A stretch of DNA of 64,000 bases, taken from positions 248,001-312,000 of the forward strand of contig CP053162.1 in NCBI GenBank assembly GCA_014607495.2, in the 5' to 3' direction. A program made the translations under genes and the position numbers. The notes under the pieces are model-generated. The model was not told the origin of the DNA, ran no database searches, and saw nothing but the letters and a program-made list of their open reading frames with translations. The number at the start of each line of letters is the position of its first letter. Positions within the stretch are counted from its first letter, which is position 1. Shown here one piece after another: positions 53,688 through 64,000 of the stretch. The stretch is from Carposina sasakii (Eukaryota > Arthropoda > Insecta > Lepidoptera > Carposinidae).

Positions 53688-55170
53688 TAGGGTTATAAAT
53701 TGCTAACACCGGCCTATCTATCAACCTAGCTTTTAACTCAGTGAATGCATCCTGTTGACTTTCCGTCCATTCCCAGATAGAATCCTTTTTCAATAATTTG
53801 GTAAGGGGATATGCAATTTGAGCGAATGATTCAATGAATTTTCTAAAATAACTAACAAGTCCCAAAAATTGCCGTACCCCGTGTACGTTCACCGGAGGCG
53901 GAAAATTTTGCACGCTCTGTATCTTTACCTCACCTGGTCGCATTCCGGCTGAACTTATTTCGTACCCGAGATAATCAATTTTGTTTCGTAAGAAATAACA
54001 TTTCGATAAATTCAGTTTCAAATTAGCATTTTCTAACAGATGCAACACTTCCTCTAGTCTATCTAAACATTCGTCTGGGGTCCTACCAAAAACTAACAGG
54101 TCGTCGATATATACAGTAGCCTTGTCGAACCTTGCCGGTCCCAAGACATGGTTCATCATCCGCTGAAAAACCGCGGGTGCGTTTGCCAGACCGAACGGCA
54201 TGCGGTTAAATTCATACTGGCCGTCCGGCGTGACAAACGCAGTCAAATGTTTGGACTTCTCAGATATGGGTACTTGATAGTATCCCGACATTAAATCCAG
54301 GGTGATGAACCATGCCTGGCCCGAAAGGCGAGATATTTCGTCTTCTATTATTGGCATAGGGTAACGCTCCTTCACTGTGACTGCATTTAAGGCCCTATAG
54401 TCTACGCACATTCTTGTCTTACCGTCCTTTTTGCGTACTAATATAATTGGACTAGCGTAATTGGAAACAGATTCTTTTATTATCCCGGCGTCGAGCATTT
54501 CACCCACCATCTCGCGGACAGTATTTCGTTCTACATGAGATAACCTATACGGCCGGTAAACTACAGGTCGATCGCTATTTAAATCTATTTTTAATTCAGC
54601 AATATCTGTGCACCCTAACTCCGCCAAATTATGAGCAAAACAATGTCGATAGCGTTGTAGCAAATTAATCAATTTCATTTTAATTTCATTAGTAACTAAG
54701 TCACCTAAATTTATCTTAGTTTCGTCGATGGCATCTACGGAGTTTCCGGGTGTTAAGTCAGGAACCGACGACATAATTCGGTTAACTATTTGAATTCTTT
54801 CGGAACGAGAAAACACAAAATTATCTTGAAGTGTGCATGGAATAACACATGGCGTTACTGTAACATTTAATCTTCCATTTTTCACATCATAAACACCACC
54901 ACAGACAATGTATTGTTCGTTAGGTTTCCCTACCACCTTAGTGTTTATTAGAATATTTCCACAAAACTCAAATTCCGTTGCGGCTGTAATTGTTGCTGCC
55001 CCGTAAAGTTTGTTATGTCCGACCACATGAACTCTCAGAATGCGATCGCTTTTATCGTCATCCACCTCATTGCAACCTACTTCCGTACCTATATCATGAA
55101 ATTGTAACTTAGATGCATCTTTGTACACAATTACGTGAGGCTGTTCGGAAAAAGATTGACCCACCAACAA
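53536..55170 (-). pseudogene. Gypsy reverse transcriptase and start of RNase H
   Basis: RT motifs include PYRLSHVERNTVREMV, SPIILVRKKDGKTRMCVDYR, TLDLMSGYYQVPI, FGLANAPAVFQRMMN and catalytic YIDDLLVF, followed by LGYEISSAGMRPG and the RNase H start (ETELHTDASKIGVGAILLQ). The frame is shifted relative to both neighbours. Confidence 0.9.
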
Positions 55171-55966
55171 GGATTTTTTCTAACAACCTGTCTTCGACTA
55201 CTCTACACAAAACCGTCGCTTTTACTCCATCAATTACGATTTCTAACGACACCGAGCCTAAAGATTGTACTAGACCGTTTCCAAAACCTTTCATAGTAGT
55301 GGTCACCCCATCGTGCGATATTTCTAACTGGGATACTACGGTATCTTTTACTAATGTAACCTCACTACCGAAATCGACGAAGGCTTCCACTGAATTGCCG
55401 TTGACGATAACCTGTTTGTTAAATTTTGCACTTGGATTGGAATCTGAGATACACATTGTTTTATGTACGGTGGCAGTGATAGCCTTCGATGATGTCTTAT
55501 CCTTATCCTGCCTACAATTTTCGATGGTATGTCCTATTCGATTGCACCGATCGCATTTGAGTAAAGGTTTGGGACAGCCGCTATAAGGGTGTCCCTTTTC
55601 TTTGCAATTGAAACAAAATATCCCAGAGTATGCAACGGATTTTAAATTTGATCTATTATTTAGGACATTGTCAGATCTTTCTAACGCACTGGCATTCGCA
55701 GCACCGCTCCTATTCTTATTAAACAAGGAAGGTTGAGAAGATACAATTTCCTTATTGCTTAGTAAAAATTGTAACAACTGGTCAGGTTCGGTACAGCGTA
55801 ATGCCAATGCGCTCGACTTCATTGTTCTGTCACTAATGCCGTGAATGATGCAGTCTACTGCGCGTTTTCCTGTGATCTCACACTGATTTAGAAGGGCAAG
55901 TTTTTCGTAATAATAAATCTCGATTGGTTCATTGAACCGACTTTTCCGTCTTAGCATATCCTCCAA
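55109..55966 (-). pseudogene. Gypsy gag C-terminal part, zinc knuckles and protease
   Basis: The gag end (NQCEITGKRAVDCIIHGI), two CCHC-type motifs (CFNCKEKGHPYSGC and CDRCNRIGHTIENC) and a protease segment with AFVDFGSEVTLVK. The usual D-S/T-G active-site triplet is D-F-G here, so the protease is probably inactive or this copy is mutated. The frame breaks near 55140 and again upstream near 55970. Confidence 0.82.
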
Positions 55967-56637
55967 GGACTGGCCATATTTTGTTCACATGGAAACGCAT
56001 TTATTAATTTGTTTTGCCATTCGGGCCACGTATAAAGGATGGTATTCAGACTTTCGTACCATGTTTTGGCCAGTCCTTGCAGTTTTTGCATGGCAAAATG
56101 GACGGTGGTTTTCTCGTCCCAACCGTAAACAGAGGCACACTCATTGACTTTCTTCAGCCAGACGTCAATCCGCTGGTTTTTGGTTGATGGATCAAATTCT
56201 GGTAAAATATTTTGGACTCTATTTTTGTAGTTGTACTCTGATTTACTGGTTGGGATGTAAATCCACTTTTAATAGATTGCAATAAACATCATAACATCTT
56301 TAGAAGAAAAAGATGGGCTACCGGACCTTAACTTATTCCCTGTGTTGTTGTCACGGCTGCGACTCCTCGAAGCATGGAGGGATGTACGAGTGTTGGAGTG
56401 GCGACGTTTGCCGTGCCTCCTCAAACTAGCTTCCCGTTCCTTCTCCAACTCACGTTCCAAACGTCGAAGACGTTCTTTCTGCCTTGTTAACTCCTCTTCT
56501 CTCTGAAACAAACGTCGGCTTCGACTGCGGCTGTTCGCGTCTACAGGACTACGGCTTCGAGAACGGCTACGCCGCGTTTCGGCATGTCGTGGAGTCTCGA
56601 GTCGGCGACGTTCTTCACGCTCGTTTGTTCCCTCCAT
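55967..56637 (-). pseudogene. Gypsy gag N-terminal part, RS-rich
   Basis: ATG at 56637. The first ~100 residues are dominated by Arg-Ser dipeptides and Arg/Glu runs (RRSRSRSRSP, RSRSRRLFQREEELTRQKER), unlike usual gag N-termini. Frame shifts near 56270 and 55970 are needed to reach capsid-like sequence (residues WLKKVNECASVYGWD, FAMQKLQGLAKTWYESL) and the downstream ORF. Confidence 0.7.
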
Positions 56638-57410
56638 TGAAACCTCGAGAAAAACAAAAAAAAAAAGAAAAGAAACGTGTTAAACTAGGTTATGTAGGCA
56701 AAAGTTTGTTCTTATTATGTTTATTACTTTCTATCTATCGATATTTATTCATCTATTACTTTCTAAAGTTCAAAAAGTTTATTTGTCTACCTACCTACCT
56801 GCGGTTCGAAAATAAAATTATTATAAAATATACCTGCAAAGAATTTTGTAATTGACTGCTTCCTAGTTATTCCGTGAGTACGATGCTTTAAAAAATTGTA
56901 ACTGTATATTATTGAATTAATAAATTACGACCTTTTTAATGAATATTAACTATATGCTATCAAAATAAAAGCATAGAATTAACACTGACTAAAGAATAAA
57001 CAAACAATTTCTTAGGAATAACAAATAAGTAGGCGTGATTTACTTACGCAATTTGCGCTTTTATCCCACTGGCTGAGATGTAGAAATACTCAAACTCCAA
57101 GTAGTATATGAGAACACTTTTATTACCACACAGGCTCACACAGTACACTTAATTCCCAAGGCGTTTATTTAAAGTCCCACACAGCTCAACGTCCAACCAT
57201 CAACTGACCAAGTGTAACCCCCTGTCCCTTCTTTTTATATCTCCTACCCTCACTCTAATGTTATTCAATACCAAGTGTCACGTTTAAATACTTTTTATTA
57301 AGCATTAAATTGTCATTCTTTTTAATTTTTGTCTAAATAATTTTCAAAATAATTTCAACCTTACACTAACAACTGCAAATATAATATTGTAACGTCCCCA
57401 CAGGCTGAGC
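56638..57410 (-). other. Probable gypsy 5' UTR/LTR and flank
   Basis: Minus-strand upstream DNA of the gypsy gag. It has promoter/terminator-like words in minus orientation: atataaaaagaag (TATA-like) near 57230-57242 and aataaa signals near 57113-57180. Boundaries, primer site and target duplication were not found, so the LTR call is tentative. Confidence 0.35.
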
Positions 57411-57784
57411 TGACAGCGTGATGGATAGTTACTCCTTAGAGGATTTTATTAATTTTGGAAACTATGAATTTTTCATGTAGCGAAAACCTATTTATTTTTC
57501 AGACCATTTTTCAGGGTTAACTTTACGTTTTTGCTGATGTTATTGTACACATATCTACATATACACGCAGGTGTTTTGACGGAAAGGGGTAGCCAGAATT
57601 GCAGAATCGTCAAGGATATCCCACAGCCACGTTCAGCATAGCGGGGACAGATGCAAATGATCAGTGACAAGTTGCTAGCTTATCGCCTGCGAGAATGCCC
57701 GAGTTCCTTAACCGACTCCTACGACTTTCCCGGAAGGAGATGCAACTGATGTGTTCCAGTAAATCCCCACATCAGAGGGGTAAG
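57411..57784. repeat. Dispersed repeat ('tatcgcctgcgagaatgccc' family)
   Basis: cttatcgcctgcgagaatgc and 'ggaaggagatgcaactgatg' recur in diverged form near 36468, 62905-62915 and 63560-63620. Family not named; no coding content. Confidence 0.4.
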
Positions 57785-58085
57785 CACGAACCTCTCGATA
57801 GTCCGTAACGCTAGCGCAGTGGTTCCCAAAGTGGTCCAGGTGGACCCCCAGGGGTCCACAGGAGACTCGGTGGGGGTCTACGTTGATGTGAAAAAATGGA
57901 GGTTCACAATTAATTTGTATGTGGTGTAGGCCTGTAGGGGGTCTACCAGAACCAGTTATCTTTTAAAAGGGGTCTATGAGTAAAAAAAGTTTGGGAACCT
58001 CTGCGCTAGCGTTAAACTGTCAAATCCCATAGATTTTGCTAGCGAGTCGCTAGCGTTATGCCGCGAAAAAAGGTTCGTACCCCAC
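57785..58085. repeat. Short palindromic dispersed repeat, copy 2, with a hAT MITE inside
   Basis: The two flanks (57785-57816 and 58012-58085) together match the reverse complement of 236-352. The interruption is the 187-bp hAT-like element. Confidence 0.6.
57817..58003. mobile_element. hAT-like MITE, 187 bp, 8-bp TSD
   Basis: Ends cagtggttcccaaa and tttgggaacctctg form the hAT-style terminal inverted repeat (two mismatches), and the 8-bp duplication cgctagcg is perfect on both sides (57809-57816 and 58004-58011). 8-bp duplications and CAG-starting TIRs are hAT hallmarks. No transposase is encoded. Confidence 0.85.
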
Positions 58086-58891
58086 AGTACGGAAATTGAT
58101 TCTACAATGTATGACGGTGAATGTTTCTACAGTTTGTCTGGATTTATTTAGCACCGAATTTTCCAATGGTAAGATATCTAACGTTTTGGGGGATAAAGCT
58201 GATGCTGTCTCAATCTTGATCAAATTTCTAGACTTTAAACACGAGAACGACATCAAGATTATCTTTTAGATAGCCTATCTGAACAATGAAAAATTGGCCT
58301 TATGCGAGAATGGGGTTCAAAATTAACACACGAAGTGAACAAAATAAAAGAAGTAATCGAAGTACAAAAAGGTATACCTAAGGTTTGTTTTCTTAAAATC
58401 GCAATTGCCATATAAGTTCGCATGTCTCATTCGCCATTTCTATCACGTAGTGTTGCCAGGGGAGAGATAAATATTCCCCTAAAAATCGAGACTTGCTTTA
58501 TATGCAAATTTTTTATTTTGATATTTTTCGCGAAGGAGTTTGTCGTTTTGTTTTAGAGTGTAGAGCAGGTGTTGGAAAGAGGCTCGATTATTATTTTTAT
58601 TATTATTTGTTTACCAATATCGAAAGGGAAAACAGAAGGGGAGAAAATGTGAAACTAGGCTTTTCGATCTTGACATTGGTAGCAGGAACTAACAACTATT
58701 TATATTTATTACAACAATATGATTTTCTTTTAGATAAAATAACGTGAGCTTGTTTTTAATACAGATTTCCTATAGCAGACTAAAAAGTAATTTTGTGGTC
58801 CTTAGTAAAACCAAGACCTATGTGGACTACGTCTTTCGCATGGCAGATACTTGTGGTACTGATCCTAGATAACATTGGTACAATATTTGTA
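58086..58891. other. AT-rich intergenic DNA, no gene seen
   Basis: Only short unrecognised ORFs. No repeat was identified. Confidence 0.4.
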
Positions 58892-59270
58892 TACAGGATG
58901 ATTTTTGGTCGTCAACGTTCCCGAAAACTACGGAATCTCCTCATCATCACGATCATTTTTCTCCATGGAAGCATATCTGGGAAGTGTCTGGTTTCCAAAA
59001 TATTAGGGTCCAAAGTTGAGTAAATAGACTGCGTTTTTCTGCATAAATGCACATAGACGCGCGTAGCAAGATTTTTTCACGAGAAATAATTAATATCTGT
59101 CTATAAAAAAAACTAACATAAACACTAGACACTATAAAATTCGCCAGATCAAGTAATTAAAAAAATTTTTTGAAAAAAAAAAAAAAAAATCCCAGCATTT
59201 TTTTTGGTATAAACTTACTTTATTTGATGTATAGAGTACGTTAAAGGTGGCCACAAAAAAACAGCCTGTA
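58892..59270 (+). mobile_element. CAGGGTG-type MITE, copy 3 (uninterrupted)
   Basis: Starts tacaggatgatttttggtcg and ends aaaaacagcctgta, 379 bp. It has the same body as copy 1 (ctccatggaagcatatctgg, ccaaaatattagggtccaaa, gcgtttttctgcataaatgc, aaaggtggccac) without the BEL insertion, so it shows the pre-insertion sequence at the gcttc site. Confidence 0.8.
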
Positions 59271-60555
59271 TAGTAGATGCCTAGATTTACAATTAAAAAA
59301 TATAACCTCAAATCAATTATTTTGTAAACCTATAACGTTTACAAATATCGCATTGCAATTAAGTCTAAGGCTGTCAAAGTTTCCTTTTCTCACTTTTCAC
59401 GACCCTCCAAGACCCCCACCCCGAGGTGCTGTCAAATTTGGCTCATTATATCTGACAGATTGTTTTCACCGCGCCCCCCTAATGCTAAGATTGATGACAA
59501 AAATTCCTAACTCTGAAAGAAAATAATAGTTTCCTGTCATGTCCAGGAAAATTAGTTACGCTAATGATAGTTTAAAAACTTATGGTCATACATCAAGGTT
59601 CTAAGTTAATGAAATAAATTGAACCTGTGCATGACTATAATTCAGATGTGTAGGTATAAAAATTGCAGTTTATTGCATACTTCAAAATAAACCTCACAAA
59701 TATAAGTATGTATACACTAATGACTATTTAAATGAGGAATAATTATAAAAAATAAATTTAAAAGAAGTAAATAAATAAATGCAGATTGTTTTTACAGAAT
59801 TTTTTGAATAAACGGGCCGCACACAACGATTTTCCTTTTTGTATAAGTTAATCGAACTTATAAATATCAACTATACCCTCAAAATTGGTCAGAAGTGGCA
59901 CCATGTGGTTCTGTCGGCCCTTGGTGCTCTGCCTACCCCGTAAGGGATAAAGGCGTGATTATATGTATGTATGTTATAAGTAAAGGAAGTGAGATGTTAA
60001 GAAAAATATTTATACCATTCTGATATCAACCACTGCAGTTTCAAATTTCAGATCACGTTTCAAATCAGTTAAATATATAACCGTTTTACCTACCGTAAAC
60101 GATATTTCACGGCGATCCATCAGATGGAGCCTGCCTCGTGTGGGATAGTGATTCCGAAGCCAATGACCCGTTCTATGAGAATCGAGGAGTGAATAGCAAA
60201 CAGTCTTTGTTGCTAAATTTTTTAAGAGGGTGGGTCTGGAAATAGTTTGAGAACTTTCAGTAGGTATAAAACTGTTTATGGATGGATTGGATGAAAAAAG
60301 AGACCTTATTTATTGATGCCATATTTAATCAGGTATTAGCTATTAGTATTATTTTAGTATACATAGACGAGAGAAATATAGTCGGGACCTTAAAATCAAC
60401 ACGTATCTATCTAATTGTAACAATATTTAGATTTACTCAATTGAATTTCTTTTACTATCCTAACATTATCTCTAATTGATAAGTCGAATCATAACCTTTC
60501 ACTATCACTATTTTTTTTCTACTACATCTCTCACCTTTCTACCTTATTTTCCTAT
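59271..60555. other. Intergenic DNA 3' of GOBP2
   Basis: AT-rich. Near 59925-59975 the words 'tgctctgcctaccccgtaag' and 'ataaaggcgtgattatatgt', then atgtatgt, form a common lepidopteran interspersed repeat with a microsatellite tail. No gene seen. The GOBP2 3' UTR should lie just left of 60556. Confidence 0.4.
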
Positions 60556-61966
60556 TTAATACTTCTCCATCACCGCCTCAATCATGGCCACTTCTGGCGC
60601 TATACCAGCTGCTTTAGCATCTCGTTTGAAGCAAGCAGCCATCTTCACTACTCGGTCGCAGTCATCAACGATGTCGTCGAACTGCTTCTCACAGTTGTGC
60701 AGGAGTTCCACCATCTTTGGGGACAGCTCCTCGCCTGAACAGAATACACAAGATTATTCACACTGCACTATAATAATGGATGGAAAGGGACCTACTAGTC
60801 AGCATCGCTTTCGTCAGTAAGGATGAGTTAAAGATTTTAAACCTAATACTTTAAATTTAAGAAGATTGTTGAAGCAATAGATTATAGGTAATTGCGTAGT
60901 TTAAAAGACCTCCACTTGAACAGGTGGATAAGCCTTAAAATTAAAGGCAATTTGAAGGTATGAAACCAAACAAGCTATATTTATTAAATTATGTTTTCAT
61001 TGAGAACAGGAGAATATTAAAAAGGCATTTTACATAACATAATATATTTTTAGGTGGTCAATCTAATTATAAAATTCTCGTGTCGTAGTGTTTGTTACCA
61101 AACTCCCCTGGAACGGTTTGGCCGATTTTTATGAAATTTTGTGTGTATACGTAGGTCTGCGAATCGGTTGTAAACTATTTTTATAACCCTTCGCAATAAG
61201 CGATATCCATGCGAGTGGAGCCCCGGGAAACAGCTAGTTTCGCATAAAAGTGACAAACCTTTAGGGAAGCTCTTGATGTAATCATGCATGTTGTCATGAT
61301 GGATCCTCACATCATCGTTGTAGAGCTCGAAGTTGTTCGACATGCAGATGAGGGCACAGCCGAGCTCGCGGTGGACCACCTCGAAATCCTCGCGCCAGAA
61401 GTTCTGAAACTCGTCCAGGATCTCCGGAGTCAGACCTGACTGGAGTAAACTTTCGTTAATGATTGTGAAAATGCCCACAAATGAATAATGGAGATCTAGG
61501 GTTAAAAAGGCTCAGATAAAAGGGTAGTCTAAGAATCTATGCTACCTTTTGTAACTATGCCTTAGAAATTTTTGAAAATTTAAGAAGTTTCTAAGGAAAA
61601 AATAAGCCTCAGGTTCTTTATACTAATCTAAATCTGACTTCCTCTTATACACTTTACATTTGTCATGTTTATTTCTCTGTGTTGCATATCTGTTCACCAC
61701 TGTCACTTGTCAATAATATTAAAATTCCTAAAACCTATTCAAGCAAGTTACATAATTGTCGTTTGAACAATAAAAATACCGTATGCACTTAAAATTAGCA
61801 GGTCCAAAACCTCAAATAAATCTTAGAAATCAAATACCTCTTCTCTACATTTCGCCAGAGCTTTCCCGAAATGTGCGGTCACGTGACTCATGCTCTCACT
61901 CTGGACCGCATCACCTTTCACTGATGCAGCAACCACCAGTAACAGCCACGGCAGCCAAGAAACCAT
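60556..61966 (-). CDS. GOBP2: General odorant-binding protein 2, 3 exons
   Basis: Family knowledge: GOBP2 is a small secreted carrier of odorants and pheromone components in the sensillum lymph of moth antennae. Exons are 61838-61966, 61259-61439 and 60556-60734, in matching phases, giving 162 residues, the usual precursor length. Residues 1-20 form a signal peptide ([20 protein letters not shown]). The six conserved cysteines lie in [14 protein letters not shown] (two), HNCEK, DDCDR and AACFK, with family strings [32 protein letters not shown] and the C-terminus [16 protein letters not shown]. That C-terminus and SHVTAHFGK favour GOBP2 over GOBP1 or PBPs. A splice-like 'ttgttattgcag' lies 2 bp before the ATG, so a non-coding 5' exon is possible. 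The exons are not GC-extreme. Confidence 0.93.
61085..61245 (+). repeat. LINE/SINE tail in GOBP2 intron 2
   Basis: ggaacggtttggccgatttt, then tatgaaattttgtgtgtata and finally gccccgggaaacagctagtt: a typical lepidopteran repeat 3' end. Antisense to GOBP2, ending about 15 bp from the exon 2 donor. Confidence 0.5.
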
Positions 61967-63222
61967 CACTGCAATAACAATACACAAGGCAAAGAAACAA
62001 CACAATGTGCAAACTCAGAAAACGTCTATACGTTATATCTCAGAAGTACTTTTTTTATTCTTATTTAATCGTATGTTATTATTGTCTATGCTTTGTGTAA
62101 TTTGATATGTTTATATTGTTGAGGGACTACTATGTATTCAATCGTTGACAGTCAAAGTTGTTGATCCACAGAGTAGTGAATAGACTTGTCACAAAAATAA
62201 CCATAGAAATTTATGGCCTTGTTGAAACAAGATTGAGACGCCCAAAGCTGATTGTAACGTGCTCCAAAATTTTAAGTTTACATTTACATACTGATCGGAT
62301 TATTATTCTACCTTTAATATCTTACAGCCCCTGGATATACTTACAATCATATCTACATTAGGTAAATAAAGAAATTTATAACAATAGAACAGAAATATTC
62401 GATATCTTGGGTATGCCAACTTTCTATGCTCTGTGGCTATAGGTATCATAATGTGTTGACGTATTGACTGAGCGATAAAGTCCTTATTTCTTTGATATAC
62501 TAATATCATTTGATATTGCATCAAGATTATATGCTATTTCAAACAGATTTATGCGATAAATTCTAGGACGATATTGTCAAGAGTTATGATATGCTCCCTA
62601 ATGTCTTTGCTAATGGATTCGTCAGTAGCGCCGCCCTGTCAGATTATACGGGCCTGAATGATCTGATGGCTTATCGTGAAATTTTAGTTTCAACACTTCA
62701 AAATCTACTCCGTTTAGATTCTTTAACACAATCGATTGATTGAATCGATACGATACCCGAGTAGCTAAAACCGTTGGACCATTTTGTGGACTAATCATAT
62801 CGATTCAATCGATCTTTATGCTAAAGCATAGCTGGGTCAGATTTTCACATCTGGCCAGATTTGTGACAAGTTGCAGAACTAGCTTTTACGACATGCTCAA
62901 AAAGGAGATGCACTGGTGTGTTCTCGTGAAACCCCCGCATCACAGGACTAGGTACTGTTCAAATGTGTTTGAAATATGGAATATCTAAAGTATACTTGAC
63001 AGTAATTACGAGTCTGGTATTAGTTGGTTTCGGATGAATCTGCAAGTCATATTGTAGGTAGTTATTGTATACTCGGATGTTATTATCCTCGATTAAAGGT
63101 CATGTAATGTAACATGATGTGTTTACTCTTCGTGTCAAATAGTACCTATTAAGTTTTAGCTCATATGTATATTTAGAGTAGACTGATGAAGAAATTTCTA
63201 AACACGTGACTGGTATGAAGTA
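61967..63222. other. Upstream region of GOBP2, no gene seen
   Basis: It should contain the GOBP2 promoter. A short palindrome-like pair (ttgattgaatcgatacgata and catatcgattcaatcgat) lies near 62730-62813, and repeat words of the 57411 family near 62870-62945. No coding sequence recognised. Confidence 0.4.
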
Positions 63223-63486
63223 TACAGGGTGTAACAAAAGGGGTATGTTAAGCGAAAAGCTATGAAAATAGCCCATCACAGAGAAACTATTCCCGAATTT
63301 TGAGACTCGAAATCGAATGTTAATTTTTACAATTAGTATGGAGAATTCCTAAACAACTCAGGAATGTTCACACAATGTTAAAAAATAAACATGTGATTTC
63401 GAGTCTTAAATTTTGGAATCATGTTCCTTATAATGGTCTATATTCATAGCTTTTCGCTTAACATACCCTTTTTGTTGCACCCTGTA
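63223..63486. mobile_element. Palindromic MITE, copy 2 (gtatgttaagcgaaaagct family)
   Basis: Termini tacagggtgtaacaaaa and tttgttgcaccctgta; long inverted arms ggtatgttaagcgaaaagct and agcttttcgcttaacatacc. 264 bp, sister of 40151-40417. The outer CAGGGTG is shared with the TA-flanked MITE family at 41142, 50051 and 58892, although the bodies differ. Confidence 0.8.
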
Positions 63487-64000
63487 CACATAATACGCAC
63501 AGTTGGGTTCTCGAAATAGGGTACCTAGAGCTGCAAGATCATAGAGGAAAACCAACAGACACGGTCAGCATAGTGGGGCCAGATGTTAATGATCAGCGAT
63601 AGGTCGTTAGCCAGAGAGAATGTAAATGTAATGTAAAAAAAAAATATAGGTAGCCCTTTTTTATGTGTGACATGTTTCAGAATAAATTAAAGATTACTTC
63701 CCAATATGAGATCTCGGCCAACCAAGATTGAGTTTTCAATTTTTTTTTGTAAGCAGATAGAAAAGGAGTGCAGATAGATCAATTTAATAAAAATTAAGAT
63801 CCATTTTTAAATGACTAGAAGTGGCGACTAGTGCGTAAAGTTTAATCGACCATTTATTAAAGCAGTGCGCATGAAAGCGTTATATACGGGCAGTGCGTGT
63901 AGGGAATATGCGTCTGACACGAAAATATATTTTTTATATTTTATTCGGAACATATTACAAATACAAACCGAATACTGTAAAAATAACATCAATCGGTTAG
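63487..64000. other. AT-rich right edge, repeat words only
   Basis: Positions 63540-63620 have diverged copies of the 57600-57700 repeat words (cggtcagcatagtggggcca, gttaatgatcagcgata). The remainder has nothing recognised. Confidence 0.4.

Larger units (their letters stand above)
52126..56637 (-). mobile_element. Ty3/gypsy-type retrotransposon, decayed
   Basis: In minus orientation: a gag start with RS-rich N-terminus (56637), gag body, zinc knuckles and protease (55966-55109), reverse transcriptase (55170-53536), RNase H plus integrase (53687-52380) and a C-terminal piece (52383-52126). The order RT-RNase H-integrase is the Ty3/gypsy order, unlike copia. At least four frame breaks make it inactive. 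The LTRs were not delimited; the left one would fall in or next to the gap. Confidence 0.88.

Noticed and set aside
60584..60820. Plus-strand 78-codon ORF
   Set aside because: Antisense of GOBP2 exon 3.
1..64000. CRISPR array, bacterial operon, riboswitch or phage module
   Set aside because: Spliced genes, LTR and LINE elements and AT-rich introns show an insect nuclear genome; no regularly spaced repeat-spacer pattern was found.

Overview
The window looks like nuclear DNA of a moth or butterfly (Lepidoptera). It carries a general odorant-binding protein gene of the lepidopteran GOBP2 type, spliced insect genes with GT-AG introns, an arthropod-type (TTAGG)n array, and many transposons and degraded fragments of families common in Lepidoptera. 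No bacterial operon, CRISPR array or rRNA was seen. A run of 500 N at 51424-51923 is an assembly gap.

Host genes, left to right: a G protein beta-5 gene (Gbeta5, minus, 4 exons, 2222-4566); head-to-head with it an intronless AAA+ ATPase of the Pch2/TRIP13 family (plus, 5350-6699); convergent with that a TMEM209 gene (minus, about 8 exons, 8912-13031); a basigin (Bsg) immunoglobulin-superfamily gene with a signal peptide, three Ig domains and a conserved transmembrane segment (plus, 6 exons, 28210-38772); and GOBP2 (minus, 3 exons, 60556-61966). These genes do not form a pathway. The exons of the first three, and most of basigin, are extremely GC-rich and alanine/arginine-rich in otherwise AT-rich DNA; GOBP2 is not.

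Between the genes lie nested transposons. At 13215-28047 a long inverted-repeat element holds a Ty1/copia element (plus, 14697-27800). That copia was hit twice: by a near-identical copia in opposite orientation (15630-19600), inside the gag zinc knuckle, and by a full-length Jockey-like LINE with two open ORFs (minus, 22069-26525), inside the reverse transcriptase. The inserted copia lacks almost all of gag but keeps one long open pol frame. At 40680-49640 a BEL/Pao retrotransposon (41474-49325) sits in a small DNA transposon, which sits in a minisatellite-like repeat; a paralogue of the small transposon at 58892-59270 lacks the BEL element. At 52126-56637 there is a decayed Ty3/gypsy element. 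Smaller TIR elements lie at 1618-1822, 37450-37853, 40151-40417, 50051-50283, 57817-58003 (hAT-like, 8-bp target duplication) and 63223-63486.

Points that merit a second look: a 51-bp tandem duplication that copies the stop-containing end of Gbeta5 next to an apparent frameshift; the gag-less copia with an open pol; a TIR element ending 24 bp before a basigin splice acceptor; and an interstitial telomeric array beside the gap. I found no convincing wholly new gene system. Exon coordinates and family assignments come from reading the sequence, without alignments or database searches.
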